Shown: piece by piece, positions 12,461-18,285 of the stretch
Numbering within the stretch: position 1 is the stretch's first letter
How the letters are laid out: each line of letters begins with the position of its first letter
DNA from: Ruminococcaceae bacterium UBA7067
Lineage (GTDB): Bacteria; Bacillota; Clostridia; Oscillospirales; Acutalibacteraceae
NCBI GenBank assembly: GCA_002493755.1
Contig: DKZT01000047.1
Location: forward strand, 1,064 to 19,348
Direction of reading: 5' to 3'
Length of the DNA stretch: 18,285 nt
Made by a program: the position numbers and the translations under genes
The notes under the pieces: generated by a model
Databases searched by the model: none
What the model saw: only the letters and a program-made list of their open reading frames with translations
Told to the model about the DNA's origin: nothing

Positions 12461-14134
12461 TTAGCGTTGCTTCGCACCGCCAAGCATTTCCTCCGCGTGT
12501 CTAAGGGAAATTTCCGTTATGTTCAGACCGTCAATGATTCTTGCAAGCTCCTCTTTTCGCTGTTCAAAGCTGAGCCTTGTAACCTCGGTAAAGGTTTTGC
12601 CGTCCCTGACATTCTTTTTAATAAAGAAATGCGTGTCGGCAAGTGCGGCAATCTGAGCCTGATGCGTTACACAGATTACCTGATGTCCGCTTGACACAGC
12701 CTTAAGCTTCTGCCCAACCTTTTGCGACGCGCTTCCGCTTATGCCCGAATCGACCTCGTCGAAAATCATAGTTGAAGCTGAGTCGGAGTCGGTGAGAACA
12801 TTGTTTATTGACAGCATAATTCTTGAAAGCTCACCGCCCGAGGCTATTTTTGATATAGGCTTCGGCTCCTCTCCCGGGTTTGCAGAGATTAGAAGCTCAA
12901 TTTTATCAATGCCGTTTTCGGTAAGCTTCGTCTTTTCAATATTAACAACAAGGCGTACGCTCGGCATATCAAGATAAGCAAGCTGTGCTTCAACTGCGGC
13001 GACAAATTCCTGCGCTCCAGTTTTTCTGAGCTGTGAAATCTCGTTTGCCAAATCAAGCGCACGGTTTGCAAGCTCGTTGTATTCATCAAGCAAAGCCTCC
13101 ATATTTTCCTCGTAGGATAAAAGGCTGTCAAGCTCCTTTTTGCCGCTTTCAAGGAAGCTTTGAATATCGCTGTGTTCGGGGCCGTACTTCTTAATTATTT
13201 TCTGCACAACATCAAGGCGGTTTTCTACCTCCTCAAGGCTTATGTCCTCGTCCTCTCTGTCCGACATAACAGAAGAAATTGCGTCTATACTGTCATCAAG
13301 CTCATAATAAAGGTTACCCAGCCGCTCGGAAATCTTTTCAAGCTCGGGCAAAAGTGATGAAGCCTGCTCAAGGCTCTGCGCGGCGTTCTGAATTGAGGAA
13401 AGCACACCGTATTCATCATTGCCGCTAAGCTGTGCGTGTGCATATGCAAGCGCTTCATCTATTTTTTCTCTGTTCCTGCATACTATGCGCTGTTCCTTAA
13501 GAGCTTCAAGCTCACCGTCCTTTACGTCTGCCTGCTCAATCTCATTTATCTGATACTTTAATATATCAATCCTGCTTTCACGCTCGTTATCGTCCGTTTC
13601 AGCCTTGTCAAGGCGGTGCTTGCAGTCCTTTAGCTGATGAAACACCTGCCTGTATTCGTTAAGCAAAAGCGCTGTGTTTGCGTAATCGTCTATATATTCA
13701 CGGTGCTTGTCGCCGTTCATAAGCTCATAGCTCATCATCTGGCCGTGAATTGCGACAAGCGTTACGCCTATCTCCTTCAGCACCGAAACGGGAACGGGTA
13801 CGCAGTTGACGCGGCAGATATTCTTGCCGCTTGCGCTTATCTCACGGTTAATGACAAGGCTTTTCGGGTCGTCCTCGTTTTTACAACCGAGCCTTTCAAG
13901 AGTTTTTACCGTTTTCTCCGATATATCGGAAAACTGTGCGCTTACCACAGCCTTTTTTGCGCCTGTGCGTATAAGCTCCTTTGAGGTTCTGTTGCCCAGA
14001 ACAGCGTTAATTGAGTCGATGACAATAGATTTGCCCGCACCTGTTTCGCCTGTGAGAACATTGAAGCCTTCGGTAAAATCTATTGAGGTTTTTTCAATTA
14101 CTGCTATGTTTTCAATGTATAGGGTATCGAGCAT
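12461..14134 (-). CDS. recN: DNA repair protein RecN
   Basis: A 557-residue SMC-like ATPase that acts early in double-strand-break repair and holds DNA ends together. The Walker A loop GETGAGKS is at 29-36. A long charged coiled-coil middle (about 160-360) is followed by the ABC signature SGGELSR (432-438), Walker B TMIFDEVDSG (about 455-464) and the switch region CVTHQAQIAA. Length is normal for the family. The start has GAGGTGA about six bases upstream, overlapping the argR stop codon only 13 bases before, so the pair is translationally coupled, as in Bacillus ahrC-recN. The final codons (GGAKQR) run up to the end of a repeat element, and the stop codon lies at its boundary. Confidence 0.97.
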   Translation of the reverse strand: MLDTLYIENIAVIEKTSIDFTEGFNVLTGETGAGKSIVIDSINAVLGNRTSKELIRTGAKKAVVSAQFSDISEKTVKTLERLGCKNEDDPKSLVINREISASGKNICRVNCVPVPVSVLKEIGVTLVAIHGQMMSYELMNGDKHREYIDDYANTALLLNEYRQVFHQLKDCKHRLDKAETDDNERESRIDILKYQINEIEQADVKDGELEALKEQRIVCRNREKIDEALAYAHAQLSGNDEYGVLSSIQNAAQSLEQASSLLPELEKISERLGNLYYELDDSIDAISSVMSDREDEDISLEEVENRLDVVQKIIKKYGPEHSDIQSFLESGKKELDSLLSYEENMEALLDEYNELANRALDLANEISQLRKTGAQEFVAAVEAQLAYLDMPSVRLVVNIEKTKLTENGIDKIELLISANPGEEPKPISKIASGGELSRIMLSINNVLTDSDSASTMIFDEVDSGISGSASQKVGQKLKAVSSGHQVICVTHQAQIAALADTHFFIKKNVRDGKTFTEVTRLSFEQRKEELARIIDGLNITEISLRHAEEMLGGAKQR

Positions 14135-14147
14135 ATTTTGTCACCTC

Positions 14148-14594
14148 TCAGACAAGTTTTTTTAGATAGGATACAACAGCCGCCGCGCTTGAGTCGTTCC
14201 TCGCAACTACAAAAATCGTGTCGTCGCCTGCAATAGTGCCGACAACTCCCTCTATTTCAACAGCGTCCATTGCGGCGCATACGCCCTGCGCCATTCCGCT
14301 GACCGTTTTAAGCACTATCATATTTCCTGCATAGTCAACCGATGTGACAGAGCCTGAAAACAACGAATTAAAGCTACCCGTAAGGCTCTGCGGCGCTTTT
14401 GAAGCGGAGGCATATTTGTACTTGCCGTCGCTCGTCACAACCTTTTGCAGCTTAAGCTCCTTTATATCCCTCGATACAGTCGCCTGCGTGACGTTAAAGC
14501 CGCTGTCAACGAGCTTTGTCAGCAGTCCTTCCTGCGTGTTTATTTCATTTTTATTGATAAGCTCAAGTATTTTGCTTTGTCTTCTTGATTTCAT
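14148..14594 (-). CDS. argR: Arginine repressor ArgR/AhrC
   Basis: A 148-residue transcription regulator; hexamers bind arginine and repress arginine biosynthesis or activate its catabolism. The N-terminal winged helix ends in the recognition motif QATVSRDIKEL (37-47). The C-terminal oligomerisation and arginine-binding half has GMAQGVCAAMD (100-110) and GTIAGDDTIFV (119-129). Length matches the family. The start has GAGGA eight bases upstream, and the nadK stop codon falls inside this region, leaving 11 bases between genes. No arginine gene is nearby; its position before recN is the conserved Firmicutes arrangement and does not itself imply control of this operon. Confidence 0.96.
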   Translation of the reverse strand: MKSRRQSKILELINKNEINTQEGLLTKLVDSGFNVTQATVSRDIKELKLQKVVTSDGKYKYASASKAPQSLTGSFNSLFSGSVTSVDYAGNMIVLKTVSGMAQGVCAAMDAVEIEGVVGTIAGDDTIFVVARNDSSAAAVVSYLKKLV

Positions 14595-14605
14595 TTATAT
14601 CATCC

Positions 14606-15469
14606 TCATTCGGTTCGGCGGTTAAGCTTATCGCCGAGCACGCTGTAAAAGGTTTTTTCGTTTGTTATTATGAGCCGTACCGCTCTTTCTGCACGGGAGA
14701 TTTTAACAATGTCACCCTCACAAAGCTTTTTTGAAATCTGCCCGTCAACTGTGACTATCGCCTCGCACGATTCGCCGCAGCCTGCCGCAACGCTCAGAAC
14801 AGAGTCGGCTGAAAAGACTATCGGCCGCGAAAACAGCGAATGTGTGCAAACGGGAGTAAATACTATGCAGTCCATTGTCGGCTCGACAACAGGGCCTCCT
14901 GCCGACAGCGAATAAGCCGTTGAGCCTGTCGGCGTTGAGAATATGAGTCCGTCTGCACGGTAGGAGCAGATTTCACGGTCATTATGACCGATTGTAAAAT
15001 CGAGGATTCTTGAATAAGAGCCTCTTGAGATAACAACGTCGTTGAGCGCATAATATACTCTTTCTTCGCCCTCCGCCGTAATTATTTCAGCCTTGAGCAT
15101 CATTCTGCGCTCGGTCTTGTACTCACCCTTTATTATAGCTGTGAGCTTATCCGGCTCAGACGGCTCAAGCTGTGCGACAAAGCCGATTCTGCCGAAGTTT
15201 ACGCCGAGTATCGGGCGGTCTTCTGCGCAGGCGTATTTTGCCGCGTTGATTATAGTGCCGTCGCCGCCGACTGCTATTACAATATCACAGCTCTTAATCA
15301 TCGGCTCGGTGTTATTAAAAAATTCTATATTTTTATTCTCCGCAAAGTCAGCCCTGAATTCATCAAGCATCAATACTGTGCCGCCGCAGCGTTCAATCAG
15401 TTCTGCCGCCTTTTGGGTAAATTCAATCGCTCCGGCCTTTGTCGGGTTTGGTATTATAGCTGCTTTCAA
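14606..15469 (-). CDS. nadK: NAD kinase
   Basis: A 287-residue kinase that makes NADP from NAD and ATP in the cytoplasm. Visible motifs: GGDGT at 68-72, GRIGF at 93-97, LND in the NE/D position near 143, and RADGLIFSTPTGSTAYS with AGGP, the glycine-rich NAD-binding block around 171-193. I prefer TTG at 15469: it gives MKAAIIPNPTK, the usual NadK N-terminus, and AGGGAG lies exactly eight bases upstream. The alternative GTG at 15478 would overlap the tlyA stop as GTGA but has the purine-rich site directly abutting it, too close to function. Insertion of nadK between tlyA and argR is typical of Clostridia; Bacillus lacks it there. Confidence 0.95.
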   Translation of the reverse strand: MKAAIIPNPTKAGAIEFTQKAAELIERCGGTVLMLDEFRADFAENKNIEFFNNTEPMIKSCDIVIAVGGDGTIINAAKYACAEDRPILGVNFGRIGFVAQLEPSEPDKLTAIIKGEYKTERRMMLKAEIITAEGEERVYYALNDVVISRGSYSRILDFTIGHNDREICSYRADGLIFSTPTGSTAYSLSAGGPVVEPTMDCIVFTPVCTHSLFSRPIVFSADSVLSVAAGCGESCEAIVTVDGQISKKLCEGDIVKISRAERAVRLIITNEKTFYSVLGDKLNRRTE

Positions 15470-15474
15470 CGCTG

Positions 15475-16293
15475 TCACTCCCTTTTGTCAAGCGCCTTAT
15501 GCGACTCCTCGGTAAGCATAAGCGGCGTTTTATCGGTGAGCATCTGCGTTTCACCGTCTGTTTTCTCAATATAAATCAGATATTCAATATTCCCCTCAGG
15601 GCCCTTTATCGGAGAAAAGTCAAGTCCTAAAACATTGAAGCCGTTGTCAAGGCAAAAGGCTGTTATCTTCTCAATTACGCTTTGGTGAATCTTAGGGTCA
15701 CGCACAACGCCCTTTTTGCCGACGTTTTCACGCCCTGCCTCAAACTGCGGCTTGATAAGGCAAACCGCCCTGCCGCCGTCCTTTAAGAACTGCCTTGCAA
15801 CAGGCAGAACAAGCCGCAGAGAGATGAATGAAACATCAACGCTGAAGAAGTCGATTTCGTCCTCAACCTGCTCCTTCTGAAGCTTTCTTATATTCTGCCG
15901 CTCCATATTCACAACACGGCTGTCATTCCTGAGTTTCCAGTCAAGCTGACCGTAGCCTACATCTATCGAATAAACCCTGACTGCGCCGTTCTGCAGCATA
16001 CAGTCGGTAAAGCCGCCTGTTGACGCGCCTATATCCATTGTTATTTTGCCGTTTAAGTCAATGCCGAACTCAGCCATAGCCTTTTCAAGCTTGAAGCCGC
16101 CGCGGCTGACATATTTCGGCGCAGAGGCACGAACCTCAAGCTTGACATCAACGGGGTAAACCGCGCCCGGCTTATCCGCCTTCTGATTGTCGCAATAGAC
16201 AAGACCCGCCATAATATATGCCTTTGCCTTTTCCCTGCTCTGAGCATAACCCTGCTCGAACACAAGGGTATCAAGCCTTTTCTTCTCAGCCAC
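15475..16293 (-). CDS. tlyA: TlyA family rRNA 2'-O-methyltransferase / S4-domain protein
   Basis: A 272-residue protein with an N-terminal S4 RNA-binding domain (about 5-60: RLDTLVFEQGYAQSREKAKAYIMAG) and a FtsJ-like Rossmann methyltransferase domain. RGGFKL is at 64-69, the SAM-binding DIGASTGGFTD at 87-97, DVSFISL at 153-159 and KPQFE at 181-185, consistent with a K-D-K type 2'-O-methyltransferase core. Mycobacterial TlyA methylates cytidines in 16S and 23S rRNA and its activity sensitises ribosomes to capreomycin; the exact targets here are unknown. The start is GTG at 16293, with GAGGAGG seven bases upstream formed by the last codons of dxs, whose stop is two bases away. Some relatives are annotated as hemolysins, a historical label. 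Confidence 0.95.
   Translation of the reverse strand: MAEKKRLDTLVFEQGYAQSREKAKAYIMAGLVYCDNQKADKPGAVYPVDVKLEVRASAPKYVSRGGFKLEKAMAEFGIDLNGKITMDIGASTGGFTDCMLQNGAVRVYSIDVGYGQLDWKLRNDSRVVNMERQNIRKLQKEQVEDEIDFFSVDVSFISLRLVLPVARQFLKDGGRAVCLIKPQFEAGRENVGKKGVVRDPKIHQSVIEKITAFCLDNGFNVLGLDFSPIKGPEGNIEYLIYIEKTDGETQMLTDKTPLMLTEESHKALDKRE
15478..15483 (-). promoter_or_regulatory. nadK ribosome binding site
   Basis: Minus-strand AGGGAG, eight bases before TTG at 15469 and immediately before the tlyA stop codon. It supports the TTG start over the upstream GTG that overlaps the site's last base. Confidence 0.6.
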
Positions 16294-16295
16294 GG

Positions 16296-18164
16296 TTACA
16301 CCTCCTCATAAGCCTTTAGCACTTCATCAGCCATTGATTTTTCATCAAGTCCCAGTATTTCAAGCGAACGCTCAACGTCTGCCTGCTTTACAAATTTGTC
16401 CTCTATGGCGAACAGGCGGCACTCACCGCCGAAACCCATCTCGTCAAGCTTGATTTCAAAGCTTTCGCCAACTCCGCCTGACTTCATTCCCTCCTCAAAG
16501 AAGAGGATTTTTTTATATTTAAGCGACTGCCTTACAGCGTCCTCGTCAATCGGTTTTATCCTGTTGAGCTTTAATATACAAAAGCTCTTTTCCTGCTCCT
16601 TAAGCATATCCAGAGCACGGCAGGCGTTAGAAAAAAGTCTGCCGTAGGTTACAAGCAGAACGTCTGCACCCTTATCGCCGTAAAAATCAAACGGCTTGTC
16701 AGTACATTCATATTCAAGCGGCTTATACGGCTGGCCGCCCTTTGGGTAGCGAACCGCCGTAATTCCGCTTTCGCTGTCAATCGCCGCTTTTAAGTTCAAT
16801 TCAAGCTCGTCAAAATAGCACGGACTGTAAATTGTTATGTTCGGAACGGAATTGAGAAGAGAAACATCAAAAACACCCTGATGCGTTTCGCCGTCCGTTC
16901 CGACAACCCCTGCTCTGTCAACTGCAAGAACTATATGCAGATTCTGCATAGCCGCGTCGTGGATAATCTGGTCAACACTGCGCTGCAAGAAGGTTGAATA
17001 CACAGCGAAAACGGGTATCATTCCCTTAGCCGCAAGACCGCAGGCAAAGGTGACGGCGTGTTCCTCGGCTATGCCGACATCGAAAAAGCGTTCCTTGTGC
17101 TTTTTTGAAAATCCGACAAGTCCCGTGCCTGTTGACATTGCGGCGGTGATAGCGCAGATTTTGGCGTTCTCATCGGCAAGCTTCACAAGATTATCTCCAA
17201 ATACTCCCGAGAAATCCCGCTTTGAGCTTATCGGCTCGCCTGTATCTATATCAAAGCTGCCAACCCCGTGAAAGCTCTTGGGGTCATTTTCGGCAAAGGT
17301 GTAGCCCTTGCCCTTTATAGTCACAACGTGCACCATAACAGGGCCGTTTACGCTCTTTGCCGCCGCAAAGGCACGCTCAAGCTCCTGAATATTATGACCG
17401 TCAACAGGACCGTAATACGCAAAACCCATATCGTCAAAAATCGTCCTCTTGTAGACAAGGTTTCTGACCCTTGACTTTGAGCGTTTGAGAAGCTTTCTTA
17501 TCGGACTGCCCAGCACAGGGGTTTTGATAAGTACCCGCTCAACCCTCGACTTAAGGCGCAGATACTTCGGGTTCATTCTTATACCGCCGAGGTATCTTGC
17601 AAGCGCGCCGACATTGCGTGAAATTGACATTTTATTGTCGTTGAGCACAACAATAAAGTTCTTTTTGTACTTGCCTGCATTGTTAAGTCCCTCGAACGCC
17701 AAGCCGCCGCTTAATGCGCCGTCGCCTATTATCGCTACCGTACTGCCGTTTACCGAGCACAGCTGCTTTGCAACGGCTATGCCGAATGCCGCAGAAATAG
17801 ATGTGCTGCTGTGACCGACGTTAAATGCGTCATACGGACTTTCCTCCCTTTTCGGGAAACCCGAGATACCGCCCTCGGTACGGATTGAATATATATCGTC
17901 AAGTCTGCCTGTCAGAATCTTATGCGTGTAGCTCTGGTGGCCGACATCCCATACAAGGCTGTCGTTTTCATCACTGAAAACCCTGAGCAGTGCAACAGTA
18001 AGCTCCACTGTGCCAAGATTTGATGCAAGATGACCGCCGTTTTTTGAAACAACGCTTACTATTATCTGCCTTATCTCATCGCAAAGCGTCTGAAGCTGTT
18101 TTTCATTCAGTTTTTGAAGGTCCTTCGGTGATTTCACCGTTTCAACAACTGATTTTACGTCCAT
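16296..18164 (-). CDS. dxs: 1-deoxy-D-xylulose-5-phosphate synthase
   Basis: A 622-residue thiamine-diphosphate enzyme that joins pyruvate and glyceraldehyde-3-phosphate, the first step of the MEP isoprenoid pathway. The TPP-binding GDG...N motif begins at about 147 (GDGALSGG...VVLNDNKMSI), WDVGHQSYTHK lies near 72-82, the catalytic glutamate is in AEEHAVTF near 366-373, and DRAGVVGTDGETHQG marks the pyrimidine domain. I start at ATG 18164, with AGGA about 11 bases upstream, giving normal length; an in-frame GTG at 18218 adds 18 residues unlike family N-termini and lacks an SD. In Firmicutes dxs usually follows xseA-xseB-ispA, which would lie outside the window. A dispersed repeat sits about 76 bases upstream. 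Confidence 0.97.
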   Translation of the reverse strand: MDVKSVVETVKSPKDLQKLNEKQLQTLCDEIRQIIVSVVSKNGGHLASNLGTVELTVALLRVFSDENDSLVWDVGHQSYTHKILTGRLDDIYSIRTEGGISGFPKREESPYDAFNVGHSSTSISAAFGIAVAKQLCSVNGSTVAIIGDGALSGGLAFEGLNNAGKYKKNFIVVLNDNKMSISRNVGALARYLGGIRMNPKYLRLKSRVERVLIKTPVLGSPIRKLLKRSKSRVRNLVYKRTIFDDMGFAYYGPVDGHNIQELERAFAAAKSVNGPVMVHVVTIKGKGYTFAENDPKSFHGVGSFDIDTGEPISSKRDFSGVFGDNLVKLADENAKICAITAAMSTGTGLVGFSKKHKERFFDVGIAEEHAVTFACGLAAKGMIPVFAVYSTFLQRSVDQIIHDAAMQNLHIVLAVDRAGVVGTDGETHQGVFDVSLLNSVPNITIYSPCYFDELELNLKAAIDSESGITAVRYPKGGQPYKPLEYECTDKPFDFYGDKGADVLLVTYGRLFSNACRALDMLKEQEKSFCILKLNRIKPIDEDAVRQSLKYKKILFFEEGMKSGGVGESFEIKLDEMGFGGECRLFAIEDKFVKQADVERSLEILGLDEKSMADEVLKAYEEV

Positions 18165-18240
18165 TTCTTTTCTGTTCCTTTTTGTTGTATATAAATTGAA
18201 TATCGGATTTTGTTTCACGATTAATTTGAAGTCGATGTAA

Positions 18241-18285
18241 TTGCCTCCCTTTTAAGGGAGGGGGACCGCTTGCGGTGGAAGGATG
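18241..18285 (+). repeat. Dispersed twin-hairpin repeat, copy upstream of dxs (cut by window end)
   Basis: Inverted copy of 3972-4016, 44 of 45 bases identical, ending at the window edge, so its far boundary is unseen. It carries CCTCCCTT-TT-AAGGGAGG and ACCGC-TT-GCGGT hairpins. Just outside, TGAAGTCGATGT (18227-18238) resembles TGAAGCGAGTG flanking the other copy, so weaker similarity may extend further. It lies in the region where a dxs promoter or the 3' end of the previous gene would be expected. Confidence 0.82.

Noticed and set aside
12404..12694. Plus-strand gene starting inside the recN-recJ element
   Set aside because: It is mostly antisense to recN, has no SD, and its start falls in the repeat arm.
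15093..15515. Plus-strand open frame of 140 codons opposite nadK and tlyA
   Set aside because: It is the antisense shadow of two clearly conserved genes, has no convincing SD, and its translation shows no recognisable domain. The same applies to plus-strand frames opposite recJ, rel, dxs and argR.
18165..18240. Promoter just upstream of dxs
   Set aside because: A TATATA-like -10 is present on the minus strand near 18190, but no acceptable -35 box is at the right distance; dxs may be read from an upstream operon promoter.

Overview
This window is a run of housekeeping genes, all on the minus strand, from a low-to-mid GC Firmicute. Gene order and protein sequences point to a gut- or rumen-type member of the Clostridia, most likely Oscillospirales/Ruminococcaceae; that placement is inference, because no rRNA gene is present. 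Fifteen or sixteen genes are recognised, with short gaps, stop/start overlaps and good Shine-Dalgarno (SD) sequences. No plus-strand gene is convincing.

Reading in the direction of transcription (right to left), the first block is dxs - tlyA - nadK - argR - recN (18164 to 12461). It combines isoprenoid precursor synthesis, ribosomal RNA methylation, NADP supply, arginine control and DNA repair in an order typical of Firmicutes. The second block is recJ - rel (12178 to 7924), and the third is dtd - MBL-fold hydrolase - hemZ - nucleoside kinase (7767 to 4209). Together these resemble the clostridial recJ-apt-relA-dtd-hemZ neighbourhood, but apt is absent and a P-loop nucleoside kinase follows hemZ. 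The fourth block is a small zinc-ribbon protein, a SpoVB/MurJ-like flippase, mazG, hup and rqcP (3903 to 143), matching the yabM-yabN-yabO region of Bacillus with a DNA-binding HU gene inserted. An intrinsic terminator separates hup from rqcP.

The less ordinary content lies in the gaps. Three imperfect inverted-repeat elements, whose arms are degenerate tandem 7-base units, begin within 0-2 bases of the stop codons of rqcP, relA and recN. A fourth 7-base-periodic tract lies in the long leader of the zinc-ribbon gene. A separate dispersed repeat made of two short hairpins occurs twice in opposite orientation (3972-4016 and 18241-18285), 44 of 45 bases identical, with the only difference in a hairpin loop. 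A near-consensus promoter, TTGAAA-17-TATAAT with an extended -10, lies just after the nucleoside kinase and should drive the zinc-ribbon gene through a leader of about 260 nt carrying these repeats.

I see no defence system, prophage, CRISPR array or biosynthetic cluster. The best candidates for something undescribed are the stop-codon-abutting heptad elements and the repeat-laden leader of the zinc-ribbon gene.
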